Assembly: GCA_021018995.1 (NCBI GenBank)
Contig: CM037593.1
Span: 15,962,088 to 16,026,087, forward strand
DNA from: Chloranthus sessilifolius
Lineage: Eukaryota > Streptophyta > Magnoliopsida > Chloranthales > Chloranthaceae
DNA length: 64,000 nucleotides
Direction: 5' to 3'
Shown: positions 14,455-23,379 of the stretch, piece by piece
Layout of the letters: every line of letters starts with the position of its first letter
Position numbering within the stretch: the stretch's first letter is position 1
Notes under the pieces: model-generated
What the model was told of the DNA's origin: nothing
Seen by the model: the letters and a program-made list of their open reading frames with translations, nothing else
Databases searched by the model: none
Translations under genes and position numbers: made by a program

Positions 14455-17400
14455 AAACTCATCAAACTCTGAAATTTCAGATACCTTTTCATGGTAATAG
14501 TGGGAGGAAAAAAGGGAAAGGTGCACGGATTCCACCAATCACAATTCTATACCACCTTCTACACCGCAGGAGAGTGGATCTCGATGCCCATATTGTGTGT
14601 GGAATAATCATGTCATATATATGGTACAGAATCGTACATGACTAAATAATACAATTTTATATAACGTAACGAATCTGCTTGGTACTGTGACTCGCTAATT
14701 AGAGAACTATCTCTCGCACCATTCAAACAAGAGCACCATAGGGTACATTTATTTTATCTTATTCTAAGTGAATCTTTCAATTGAATTTATTTTTATTATT
14801 TGGAGGAAGGTTGGATGAATGGCTAGGCTTAGTTTGGGCTCTAATGTTAGACAACTGAAACTACTCCTATGCTTAAATTAGTTTTTTTTTTTTTTTTGAT
14901 CCATAATGAAAATTGTATTAATAACCAGCAAGGTGCTGAAACCCAATACAATGACGATATTCAACCAAAGAAAGGAAATAAAGGTAAAAGATACATCCAA
15001 AGAAGAGGTCCACAAACAGACCGAGGCTCTCTTAACCCGGGTCCCATAGGAAATTATGGCAGCTGTCCCCAACCTGTCTCTGCCCAACCCAAAAGGAAAC
15101 CAGCTCCGCAACCGACCTGACGATCATGCCAGCAGGTTTGGATACCTCTTCCAAAATTCTTAGATTTCTCTCGCGCCATAGGCACCACATAGCAGCAAAA
15201 CTCGACGCCCTCCAAGCAAGTTGACCTTCCCCCATCCCAACCGAAAATAAAGAGTAAGGCGACTGCGGCATGGACCAGGAAATACCAAACACTTTCAGAA
15301 TGGCTCCCCACACCTCAAGGGTCATGCGACAATGGATGAAGAGGTGAGACGCGGACTCCTCCCCATCCGAACACATAACACACGAGATCGGGACATTCTT
15401 TCCCCACCGGATCAGCTGGTCCCTAGTGAGAATTCTATCCTTGCACAGCGCCCAAACAAAGAAGCGGATCTTGGCGGAATAGGCTCTTTCCACGCCATCT
15501 CCTCGAACACGATAAGCGGCACGCAACATCCAATGGTATAGCGATTTGATAAACTTCCCACATCTCGTTTCGTAACCCAAACCCTCCGGTCCACACTGCA
15601 ATCGGTTTTGTGTGTCGTCGATGCAGACTCAAGATCCAAATAACACCCCATCTCACAGTCCCTAAGGCGTCTTCTGGTGGCAACATCCCAGATAGTCCTA
15701 CCACCAATGGTCGACACAAACTCGTCAATCCTGCCCCCCGGATTCAACGATAGGGCAAAGATATCCGGATAAATATCTTTAAGCAGCCCAACCTCCAGCC
15801 AGCGGTCCTCCCAGAAACGAATCTGGGAACCGCATCCCCAGCTATATCGGACACCTTTCGAGATAAAATCCCATACACGAGAAATCTCTCGCCACCAAGG
15901 CGAGGCGCTCCTATGGGCGGAGAGCTCAATCCCCCAATTCCCCCAGGAAAGGCCATACTTGTCGCTTAGAACCTGCCACCATAGACTTCCTCTTTCCTCG
16001 TCCCTCCCCATTCTCCAGATCCATTTACCAAACAGCGCCAAGTTGGCTCTTTTTAAACTGGCAGGTGTCCCAATTGATCAGATGATAGCGCTTGTTAGAA
16101 TCAGCCCCTTCCCAAAGAAAAGCCCTTTGAATGCGTTCCAGACGTTCAATTATTTTGGCGGGACATCTGAACATAGACATGAAGAAAATCGGGGTCGACG
16201 AAAGCACCGCTTTGACCAATATCAATCTTCCTCCACTGCTCAGCAACTTCCCTTTCCAGGAAGACAACCGTTGTTCAAACCGCTGAACAACCGGCAGCCA
16301 GTCGCGGCTCAAAGGCTTCCTAAACCCAAGCGGCAAGCCCAAGTACCTGATGGGCATCCTCTCGGTGCCACAGCCCACTCCCGCCGCGAGAAGGGCCACG
16401 GAAGCCTCATTCATTCCAATACCAGAGACAATAGATTTAGAAAGATTGATCCGCTATCCCGTCACTGCCGTGAACACCGAAAGCACATCAGCCATGTTGC
16501 GGATCTCAATCATAGTAGCCATCCCAAATAAATTTGTGTCATCCGCATACTGCAAGTGTGTGATGGATCTGCCCTGCTCACCAACCCGGATGCCGGCAAG
16601 CCTGCCCAAGTCCTTAGCACGCCCGATCAGCCCAGACAAAGCCTCCCCCACCAAGTTGAAAAGGAAAGGGGAGAGAGGATCCCCCTGCCTGAGGCCCCTA
16701 GAGCTCTTGAAATACCCAGCAGCAGTGCCGTTCACCAGAACCGAAAACCACGGTGTAGAGTAGCACCCATGCATCCATTTCCTCCAAATAGCCCCAAACC
16801 CCATCCGGTACAGCATGTAATCCAAATTCTTCCAACTGACCCGATCATAAGACTTCTCCATATCTACTTTCCAAACCACCGCCGGTCGGCGTTGAGCAAA
16901 GGCTGAGTGGACAGTCTCATTGGCCACAGCCACTAAATCGATCATCTGTCTGCCACGGACGAAAGCCCCCTTGATGCTCGAAAATAATATAACCCATCAC
17001 TCCTTTCATCCTGTTGGCCAGCACCCTTGATAAAATCTTATAGAGGCAATTGGTCAGGCTGATAGGGCGGTAGTCGGAGATGTTCGCAGCCCCCTCCTTC
17101 TTAGGGATGAGGGTAATGAAGGTGGAGTTTAAGGCTCTCCGACATAGCCAAACGAGTGGAACTCACGGAAAACACCCATCAGATCCGTCTTAATGACCTC
17201 CCAGCCATTAATTTATTACAATCCAAAACCTTCGATAGACATATTGACATCCTCCAAATGTCGTGTATCGACTTCTTCAGTGAGTGAGAACCAGAACTAT
17301 GATCGACCCACCAGCTACTTCTTCAAAGAGATCTGCTTTAACTTTTAAAGCCATACATAAGAGGTAGAGATAGAGATTGCAATCGTGGACGAAACATGGG

Positions 17401-20400
17401 TGAATTGTACATAACCACATATTACAAAAAAAAGCAATCATCTATAAGAGGTAGAGATAGAAATTGCAATCAATAACAAAGAGATGGTCATAAATTGGGT
17501 GATTTGTACATAGAACTACAAGAATAATCATCTAAGATAAAATTGCAACCGAATGAGATACTGCTAGAATGGAAACCTTTCGATTCATTAAAGGAAAAAA
17601 AAAAAGTAAAAAAATCATATGATGAAAAGTGAGGAGAAAACTTACTTGATGAATGCAGATATTGTGACATGTAACAAGAGATGCAGCTTGCAATTCCATA
17701 TGGCCTGCCCAAGTGCCATCCTCTTCCATGGACTTGCAGTAGTCATCAAAAGAAACATCATCCTCAATAAAAGGCTCAAAATATTCTCGGTGCTTCTGTT
17801 AGGTACAGCTCTGACATCAGATTTACTTATTAAATTTTTGAAATCTAAATAAAGGCTGACATTTGAACTAAGACTTGCAGAAATCACAGGATGCAACAAT
17901 ACCAGATTATAGAATTTGTTAAATTAGGCATTTGAAGATCTCTGACTACAAGGATTAAATTTAGGGATAATGGCTCTTGACCAACATTTAAACACCAAGT
18001 GGTGTTTAAACGATCTTCCACCATTAAATTCGAAGTTTTGATCTCACACCATTGAATTGTGGCCCGCTATTGTGACATGTGGCGCACATTTATGGTCAAT
18101 CTAAATTTCCCAGGTGGTAACCCAGCATTAGATGATGCTTTAGCCAAAGAATCATGCCCATAAGTGGATGTGAACCATCCGATTGGTGATCTTCAGTATC
18201 AGCCATTACAACTATGGACAACCACTGGTAATAGAATGCACAGATCGGATGGTTCAAAACTCTCAAAAACTGTGATTTTTGGGCCCATTACCTTTCAATC
18301 TATGATCTATCACTTTTACAGTGTGGATTACCCACATCTCAAATCATTGATGGTATACAATCATTTAAACACCACTTTAGTGTTTAAATGACGGTCAGGA
18401 GAGTCGGTCCCTTAAATTTAATGATACTAGTTGTATTCCAAGAAAAGTAGTACGAAAGTCTGCTTAGTAAGACTTGAGATTCAAATAAAACCTGAAATTA
18501 ATAAGTCCTATTCAAGAAAGTATAGAAGTTGGCAAGATTATATAATAAACAGATATGAAAATGCATAAAATAAAAAACAGTAAAGTGCAAAATTAAGTGA
18601 AAGAGAGAACTGAATCTTTGTTGATATCAGTAAAAAGCTACCTACCAGAATATAGTGCGACACCAGAATGCGGAATTTTCGATGTTCCTCCTCATTGCCT
18701 TCCAACTGATCAGCTAGAGCCCTGCAAATAATCTAACATGATCAACTTTAAGATGTAGTAATTTCAAACCAGGGGATGAGATAAATTCATATAAAATGAT
18801 CAGAAAAATCAAAGGAGAAAGATAAAAATTGACGGTGAAGTTCAATGAATATTACATGGTAGGAGAATGAAATGACAAAAATTAGGTTATCCACTAACCT
18901 AAAAAAACAGTTACCATCTGCGGTTACTTTAATAATTTTTAAGCCCAAAGCATCAAGCTGAGAATGGAACTGTGCAATATCAGCCTGTTTTCCGTGCTTT
19001 TTGGCCTGCATTGCATATGATATTTTATATAAGGCTAGAAAGCATTGGCTTGCGAGGGCCTAAAATGAAGCATGATACAAACAACACCAAGTAGCGAACT
19101 AAAATAAGGTAGCTCATACAGCCTCACAAAAAAAATCTGAATGAAATAAAGCATCATGAAGAAATGGTAGTCGGCAAATCTTCATATACTACCCTTAGAA
19201 TGGCTAAATTATAAGCACCAAAGTAACAAAATTTGGGTACAAGTATAATACGGTGAGCGAGAAAGTCGGAAAAAAGTGGCAAAATACAGGAAAAAATCGA
19301 AAGGTAAAAAAAAATGTAAACAATGGAAGACATAAAAAAAAAAAAAAGGGAAGAAAAGAGATAATATTAAATAATTTTAAAATAGTTTCTTTTAGATACA
19401 GTAAAATTCCGAAAAAATGTTCAATACATGAAAAATGTGTTTAATACGCAAATATGTGCATTATGCGAAAATAAGCGTTTTATTCAAAAATACAGGTATT
19501 ATATGTGTTTAGTACGTTGCGGCACAAAAACGTGTATTATATTTCGTATTTTTCAAAAAAATGCCGTATTTTGTCACATGATAAGTACTACATGAGTCCC
19601 ATCAAGATATTCATCTTACTAACAATTCCCTTTTGGCAATGCAGGTCACCCATCTCCAGTTTGCGGTTGATTCTACTCTTTTTGCAATGCCAACGTGGAA
19701 AACCTCTTCTATCTCAAATTCATCGTCTGGATTTACGAAGTCTCCCCCAGCCAGAAGGTGAATATAGAGAGGTCAACCATCATGGGGGGTGCAAGTTGGT
19801 GATAGGGCTTCTAAAAAGCTGGCCACTTTCTTCAGGTGCAAATCTGGCGTCTTGCCAGCTAAATATCTGGGCCATTTTTTATGAAGGTGTCCTTTAGGGA
19901 CCGTGTCATCAAAAAGCATAAGCTGGAGGTTTGGAAGGGCAGGTTGCTTTAGTTCGGGCTGGTGGATTTATCTGATTTAAGCCTTTCCAACAGTGCACTT
20001 TGTTTAAGGTGGGCAGAGGGGGTGTTATCAAATTCTGGCTTGATTCCTGGTTGGGGAGTGTGCTGATTTATCTACGTTGCTGGGGCTGCTCAATTCTGCT
20101 CCTTGGGACAGCAACATGGATGACAAAAGGATCCAGGTTGTGTTTTCAATTTACAGCTTCTCCGTTAAATCTTTTTAAAAGCCTCTGTCAAGGAGGCCTC
20201 TCAACAGTCAAGCTTAGAATGGGATATGGTGCATTAAGGCTCCTCCTCAGGCGCTTTTCTTATCTTGGGGTGCTGCTTGAATAGGATTAAAACCATTGCT
20301 ATTCTGATAAGAAGGGGTCCGACCTTCCCCAACAAATGTGTTCTATGCAACAAGGATGGTGAATCTGCAGACCATGTGCTTATTCACTGCCAGGCAGTCA

Positions 20401-21867
20401 CTGAAAATTGGAATTTTTTCAGAGCTGGGCTTGGGCTAATGGGCTATCTTCCCAAGGAGTGTAAGGAGCTTTTCGCTGAAGAGGTCTTCTGGTCAGGGGA
20501 CTGCTGTCTTCCTCATTGTGCTTCTCGTTGCCTTTTTCTGGGTTATATGGTGTGCGAGGAATTGCAGGATTTTTCAAGGCTGCAGCTGAACCATTCAAGC
20601 GCTGACCTTGGAGATTCTTAGTTCTAAATCGTGGGATGAGGATGGAGACCAGGGGGTCTTTGGCTAGGGTCTGTTCATGTTGCTGGGGTCGTTTACAGGC
20701 TGTCTTGTCGGTTTGGCCCTGTTTGGGGCTCTTATTGTTTTTGTTTTGTTCTTTTTCATTGGGTACCTTGTGGACCTCCTAACCTTCTCCCTTAAGTTTG
20801 ATCCTTGATGTACTTTTCCTTATTAAAAAATCATCTTATCCAATAAAAAAATAAATAACTAAATAAAAATTTCTTCTTATTGGATAAGATGATCTTGAGG
20901 AAGCATGTTACCATGGGAGGATCCTGTTGGTTGTCTGGTACATAGGAAAGAGAACCCAATAAGTGTAGACAACTTATCAAAAGATCTTAAAGTGGAACTA
21001 AATTTCGTCCAACCAATTAATCTTTTTGATGGCATGGTCAGTGGAAAAAATTGGTTGTTGTAAAATCTCTAACAATTAGCCCTTTAGAAACAAGAAAATT
21101 GGCTCAAAATTATATTAGTAGCTAATTGCAGCTGTGAGATAGGAGGAATAACATAGCCGATAAAATATTCAAGAAATAATGTAGCAGATCACAGTTTCCT
21201 ACCAACTGTAGATATACGAAACAGCATGCACAACTATGAAATGGACAAAAACAAATAGGTACAAAGTGAAATTTCCGGTCTAAGATATAACATAAAGCAC
21301 TCAAGCTCTACAGACAAAATGGAGTTAAATCAATCCCTAACATATAAGACAGGTTCAACTCCAACGATGATCATAGATTCAATATGCATATAGGCAAGAA
21401 TATACCACAGTCACATCCTCATGTTTGTTCATTGTTTCAAAGCAGTCTTCAATTTGCAGCATAATTCTTGGAATTGTTAAGGGTGTTTGAAGGTTGTTAG
21501 AATATATGATAGAAGAAGCTGTTAGGAGCTAATTGTTAGAATGGTTAGAGATAGCATATAAAGGGCCAACTCATGTATGATTTTGGCAACTTTTCGATAA
21601 ATAAAATCGGCAAATTACCGTATTGTGATATTTCGACGCCTACGCCCCCCTTATATACTTGCTAAGGAGATTAATAAGTAAGGATCAAGTGACAAAGGAG
21701 ATAAGTTAACTATTCATCTAATTCGTGAATTCAAACAGGCAGGTAGCAGGCCTATAAGTATATTAGAAGCAGAAAAATCAAAAAAGGTGAAAAATGAAAA
21801 GAGAAATGAAGAGAGTTGCCTTGGGCTGCTTTGGGGGTTTGGACTTTTGATGCTTTGCCTTAGCCAT
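1945..21867 (-). CDS. OTU7: OTU7-like deubiquitinase gene (eight exons seen, 3' end outside window)
   Basis: This gene encodes an OTU-family cysteine protease that removes ubiquitin, with a UBA segment after the OTU core. Exons (minus strand): 21820-21867, 18899-19005, 18646-18721, 17646-17795, 8348-8409, 2462-2546, 2188-2337 and about 1945-2065, giving about 266 residues. The catalytic Cys lies in ADGNCFF with the Asp just before it; the catalytic His lies in EEHYNSV. The UBA segment holds [14 protein letters not shown] and [12 protein letters not shown]. All seven junctions preserve frame and the residue spacing expected from plant OTU7. Plant relatives continue for about another 100 residues to a SEC-C zinc-binding motif; I could not find that motif in positions 1-1900, so the 3' exons should lie left of the window. 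Introns are unusually long (2.8, 9.2 and 5.8 kb) and packed with transposons. No stop or frameshift is seen in the exons, so the gene looks functional. Confidence 0.93.
2188..2337 (-). CDS. OTU7: OTU7 exon 7 (linker and start of UBA segment)
   Basis: Fifty codons, phase 0 at both ends, from [14 protein letters not shown] to [28 protein letters not shown] is the first half of a UBA-type ubiquitin-binding helix bundle. Acceptor TCAAAG, donor GTTTGA; introns on either side are only about 120 bp. Confidence 0.92.
2462..2546 (-). CDS. OTU7: OTU7 exon 6 (catalytic His)
   Basis: Its first base completes the Leu codon; it then encodes [20 protein letters not shown] followed by PAKLIVIK. The His of EHYNSV is the catalytic histidine. 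Acceptor GTTGCAG, donor GTTTGT. Confidence 0.94.
2662..2960. mobile_element. Truncated MULE-type MITE (same family as 17964-18411)
   Basis: Begins with GGGCCTGACTCTCCTGACCA then ATTTAAACACC...GTGTTTAAATGAT-like subterminal palindrome, matching one end of the intact copy in OTU7 intron 3. The other terminal repeat is missing. Confidence 0.6.
3040..4090. mobile_element. Probable LTR-retroelement leader with GC-rich hairpin array
   Basis: Inside OTU7 intron 5. The left part is an unclassified single-copy-looking leader. From about 3710 to 3915 the words CCTGGGCGAG, CTCGCC and CTTGGGCGAC alternate as short inverted pairs (hairpins). Similar arrays occur in plant gypsy elements. ORFs across it are low-complexity and were not called. 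Confidence 0.35.
4125..4190. repeat. Fragment of the MULE-type MITE family
   Basis: The words AATGGTGTGAGAT and AATGGTATAAGATCATCT match, in reverse, the subterminal part of the 17964-18411 element. Confidence 0.45.
4721..5201. mobile_element. hAT-type MITE (CAGTGTTAC family), copy in OTU7 intron 5
   Basis: Terminal inverted repeats CAGTGTTAC and GTAACACTG. It is flanked by TTGCCAAC (4713-4720) and TTGCCGGC (5202-5209), a 6 of 8 match as expected for an old hAT duplication. Same family, opposite orientation, as 51561-51995. Confidence 0.75.
5826..5960 (-). mobile_element. Probable tRNA-derived SINE
   Basis: On the minus strand a B-box-like GGTTCAAATCCC is preceded by an AGGTC-rich head and followed by a run of A (plus-strand T run at 5828-5836). 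No target duplication was confirmed. Confidence 0.45.
6538..6549 (+). other. Copia-type primer binding site
   Basis: GGTATCAGAGCC matches the copia primer-binding sequence complementary to initiator Met tRNA. The preceding 300 bp would then be a 5' LTR. Confidence 0.6.
6639..6900 (+). mobile_element. Copia polypurine tract and 3' LTR remnant
   Basis: TGAGGGGGAG (6639-6648) is followed by TGTTGATG, the usual polypurine tract and LTR start of copia elements; a TATA-like AATATAAAAAC lies about 60 bp in. Only about 90 bp separate it from the primer binding site, so the coding region is gone. The two LTR-like flanks do not look alike, so this may be a join of two elements. Confidence 0.5.
7670..7985. 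mobile_element. ATACGG-family MITE (hAT-like), copy 2 in OTU7 intron 5
   Basis: Ends CATCGTGACAGCATACGG and CCCGTATTTTGTCACTTTG are inverted repeats. Flanks GTTAGGAG (7662-7669) and GTTGGGAG (7986-7993) match at 7 of 8, an aged hAT duplication. Confidence 0.8.
8348..8409 (-). CDS. OTU7: OTU7 exon 5 (small, isolated between two very long introns)
   Basis: Encodes [20 protein letters not shown] plus two bases of the next Leu codon; acceptor GACACAG, donor GTAAGT. It lies 9.2 kb from exon 4 and 5.8 kb from exon 6, yet both joins keep frame and length relative to plant OTU7 (ICIH-x-x-MSPRWYI). It is too short for ORF detection and was found by looking for the missing SPRWYI block. Confidence 0.93.
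8475..8501. repeat. (TA)n microsatellite
   Basis: Simple TA repeat just upstream of OTU7 exon 5, in intron 4. Confidence 0.95.
9537..9804. repeat. Tandem duplication, two 134-bp units
   Basis: Units 9537-9670 and 9671-9804 differ at few positions. Each contains CTATAAATGAA-type TATA words and CAATTCAGGAGTTG, suggesting a fragment of an LTR or promoter. It lies in OTU7 intron 4. Short ORFs here are repeats of one another. Confidence 0.9.
9805..10840. other. Unassigned intronic sequence
   Basis: AT-rich OTU7 intron 4 sequence with no open frame, repeat or transposon end that I recognise. Confidence 0.5.
10900..11700. mobile_element. Palindromic MITE pair (CATGATCTCAAGAT family)
   Basis: Two adjacent, diverged copies share the words GATCATGAGCTCATGG, CAGACGGTCAGATTTTTATT, AATCAAAATTTGACC and their reverse complements. 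Each copy is close to self-complementary, as in foldback MITEs. Related copies sit at 25.3-26.1, 33.4-33.8, 35.3 and 37.2 kb. Confidence 0.6.
11887..12957 (-). mobile_element. L1-type LINE, 5' truncated (zf-RVT part)
   Basis: Minus-strand frames give the plant LINE block [12 protein letters not shown]...[45 protein letters not shown] and [18 protein letters not shown], the zf-RVT zinc-binding region, then AVLWSIW. A frameshift separates the two main frames (near 12685). The 3' end near 11890 is a TA-rich tail rather than pure A. A run of 13 C lies at 12077-12089. It is in intron 4 in the same direction as OTU7. Confidence 0.85.
12958..13400 (-). mobile_element. LINE 3' fragment with RNase H-like domain
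   Basis: Minus-strand frames read [18 protein letters not shown], then [18 protein letters not shown], the plant RVT_3 RNase H signature (R-x-x-N-x-x-ADALA). The 3' end carries GGGGCATGCCCCTCTTACTC and an A-rich end near 12958. It abuts the LINE at 11887, suggesting a nested insertion. Confidence 0.65.
13413..13452. repeat. (TA)n(GA)n microsatellite
   Basis: A TA run followed by a GA run, at the border between the LINE fragment and the next MITE. Confidence 0.95.
13452..13806. mobile_element. Foldback MITE-like element (GTCCTCC ends)
   Basis: The left end, GTCCTCCATTGGAGGGCGGT, and the reverse complement of the right end, GTCCTCCCATGGATGACGGT, are similar. Internal CCACGTGG words repeat. 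No duplication is confirmed. Confidence 0.45.
13847..13868. repeat. 22-bp palindrome
   Basis: ATGCAGCGTT and AACGCTGCAT form 10-bp arms around TG. Confidence 0.9.
14366..14450. repeat. (TA)n microsatellite, 85 bp
   Basis: The longest simple repeat in the window. The Tyr/Ile-rich ORFs spanning it on both strands are artefacts of the repeat. Confidence 0.98.
14882..17210 (-). mobile_element. L1-type LINE, 5' truncated (RT and zf-RVT)
   Basis: Minus-strand frames give, in order, reverse transcriptase blocks ([32 protein letters not shown], catalytic [11 protein letters not shown]), then [37 protein letters not shown] and the zf-[21 protein letters not shown]. The YADD active site is intact but frames shift at about 16030 and 15430, so it is dead. 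The 3' end is a poly(A) (plus-strand T run 14882-14898). The 5' end is lost upstream of [12 protein letters not shown] at about 17208. In OTU7 intron 4. Confidence 0.92.
17646..17795 (-). CDS. OTU7: OTU7 exon 4
   Basis: Fifty codons, phase 0 at both ends, from [20 protein letters not shown] to NICIHQ, including the conserved [18 protein letters not shown]. Acceptor CTAACAG, donor GTAAGT. This is the OTU core between the catalytic Cys and His. Confidence 0.94.
17964..18411. mobile_element. MULE-type MITE with perfect 9-bp duplication, in OTU7 intron 3
   Basis: Flanked by TTAAATTTA at 17955-17963 and 18412-18420. The ends (GGGATAATGGCTCTTGACC and, reverse complemented, GGGACCGACTCTCCTGACC) lead into ATTTAAACACC...GGTGTTTAAA subterminal palindromes. 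A 9-bp duplication is the Mutator-superfamily hallmark. It makes up over half of intron 3. Fragments occur at 2662, 4125 and 37985. Confidence 0.9.
18646..18721 (-). CDS. OTU7: OTU7 exon 3
   Basis: Encodes (R)[17 protein letters not shown] then ILVSHYIL; acceptor TTTGCAG, donor GTAGGT. The first base completes the Arg codon started in exon 2 and the exon ends in phase 0. [13 protein letters not shown] is a hallmark of the OTUD3/OTU7 group. Confidence 0.92.
18899..19005 (-). CDS. OTU7: OTU7 exon 2 (start of OTU domain, catalytic Cys)
   Basis: Encodes [20 protein letters not shown] followed by [15 protein letters not shown], ending in phase 2 (AG of an Arg codon) before a GTTAGT donor. It carries the catalytic Asp-Gly-Asn-Cys of OTU proteases. 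The acceptor is TATGCAATGCAG. An in-frame ATG at 19009-19011 overlaps the acceptor and is probably not the real start. Confidence 0.92.
19219..19580. mobile_element. ATACGG-family MITE (hAT-like), copy 3 in OTU7 intron 1
   Basis: Ends CAAAGTAACAAAATTTGGG and GCCGTATTTTGTCACATG. Flanks ATAAGCAC (19211-19218) and ATAAGTAC (19581-19588) match at 7 of 8. Confidence 0.8.
19640..20846 (+). mobile_element. Decayed LINE (RT end and zf-RVT), antisense in OTU7 intron 1
   Basis: A plus-strand frame near 19643-19690 reads [14 protein letters not shown], a decayed form of the LINE HLQFADDT active site. Later frames give [11 protein letters not shown] and [18 protein letters not shown] (zf-RVT). Multiple frameshifts. 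The 3' end is near TATTAAAAAATCATC at 20821-20835. Confidence 0.8.
20830..20893. repeat. Perfect 17-bp inverted repeat at LINE 3' end
   Basis: Left arm 20830-20846 and right arm 20877-20893 are exact reverse complements (ATCATCTTATCCAATAA) around a 30-bp AT-rich loop. Confidence 0.95.
21820..21867 (-). CDS. OTU7: OTU7 exon 1 (start codon, lysine-rich N-terminus)
   Basis: Sixteen codons read [16 protein letters not shown], the lysine/proline-rich start typical of plant OTU7 proteins. The exon ends AAG followed by GCAACT, so the donor is GC rather than GT; joining to the acceptor ATGCAG before 19005 keeps phase 0 and gives [16 protein letters not shown], matching the family. No usable GT donor gives the same join. 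It was too short to stand out as an ORF. The alternative start at 19011 (ATGCAG, inside the acceptor) would give a protein lacking this N-terminus. Confidence 0.8.
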
Positions 21868-22300
21868 ACACTAAGTTGATTAGGATGCAGAAAGAGAGAG
21901 ATGGACTCTTGAGTCGAGAAGAGGTTTCCGAGAGAAAGATGCTATTTTTGCAGTGGGTAGCTCTACTTGCACCTACGGAATCTCTTTAAGTGCCCCAACC
22001 CTGAAAACCATTGAGTGCTTTGAAAAATTAAGGAAAAACTCTCTCGAAGGGACTCCCACACAATCGTTTGGAGCTATTGGGATTCACACAACAACTGGGC
22101 GGGTGAAAATGGCCCTCTGAGATTCGAGAATATGGCCCCAAGTCACAAGGGGACTCTGGATCCATAGAGAAGGGCGAAAATATGATAATAAATAAAAAGA
22201 AAGGTATTTAAATGCACTTACTGGAAATTATTAGTTGCAGCCTGAATTTAAATCTTATGTCTGATGTCACGATCGACATCTATAGATTTATCAATGTTGT
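21868..22300 (-). promoter_or_regulatory. Probable OTU7 5' UTR / promoter region
   Basis: This is the sequence directly upstream of the OTU7 start codon. It contains purine-rich stretches and no recognisable transposon. I cannot place a TATA box or a transcription start with confidence; the assignment rests on position only. Confidence 0.35.
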
Positions 22301-22442
22301 AGAATGTTATTGATCATGAGGATATAGCGAGGGATTAGAATTGGACTTCTATGCTAAATACCGGCCCGCCGGCTTTAGTAGCTAAGGTTGTCTAAGGTTT
22401 TAACTAAGTTGAGTTTTTATATTCTAATTGATCTAACAAAAA

Positions 22443-22459
22443 GGGGGGGGGGGGGGGGG
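22443..22459. repeat. Run of 17 G
   Basis: Homopolymer G tract in unassigned intergenic sequence. Confidence 0.98.
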
Positions 22460-23379
22460 TGTTGGCCCATTATACGCGGGAAGATTGACCCCATTCTTGG
22501 ATACCCACTGTTGGCTCCTTTAGGCAATCAGTTTAAAAGCTATGATTGGTTTTGAAAAATATGATGGGTGGTGTGAACCTAATTTGATCTAAGTTGGGAA
22601 TTTCGGCAGGGATTTCCTAAAGGTCGGATCTAAGGCTAGTTTTTCTTCCCTTCGAACTACTCGGAAATTGATCAGTTACATATTTTACCACTTTGATACC
22701 CTTAATTAAGTGTTGTTAGTCCACAGTTTGCTACTAGCAATGCTTTGATAGTGGATAATTATATCAGCAACAGAAAGGAGAGAAAACACATATTTGTGCC
22801 AAAAATGGACTTCGAGACCATGAAGGCGAAAATCACAAGCCAAGAAGAGCAAAATCATAGCTGAAATCTTAGTTTACTAAAGAGTGAAAAGAAATCGTAA
22901 TCCTCATGATTCAGTCGAAGAACAAAAAACACAATCGAAAGCTAGAACCAGAGAAAGTACAAAATCGTATCCTTGTGATTAAGCAAAATGAGAAATAATA
23001 ACCATACGATTGACTCATAATTGTTGTACGGGAGCTTACAAAGCAGACAAGAGAAGACTGAGAGAGATCAACGAAGCTACGAGCGATCAAACAAAGAAGC
23101 ATACGAAGAATATTGAAGAAGATGCAAAATCACGTTTACGATTTGGTCAATTAAAGCTATACGATTTAAGTCTGAAGACCTACGTGAAAGTGCAAAGTCA
23201 TGCAGAATTGTAAATCACATGGTGAATCCATGTACTCCACGACTCAAGGAAGCCCTGCGAGATCTACTACTGCTAAATACCAAGAAAAAAGATTCTCCAC
23301 AATTCTAGAAGTTCCAAACCAAAAAAGATATGTATTAGGTATTTTAGTTTTAGGAAAAATCTTAAATAGGAAGTTTACT

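Noticed and set aside
14268-14538. Three Tyr/Ile-rich ORFs
   Set aside because: Pure translation of the (TA)n microsatellite.
15959-16906. Long plus-strand ORFs (190, 137, 116 codons)
   Set aside because: Opposite strand of the LINE RT region, whose motifs ([15 protein letters not shown]) are clear on the minus strand.
19009-19011. ATG as the OTU7 start codon
   Set aside because: It lies inside the acceptor ATGCAG; a family-like first exon with proper N-terminus exists at 21820-21867.
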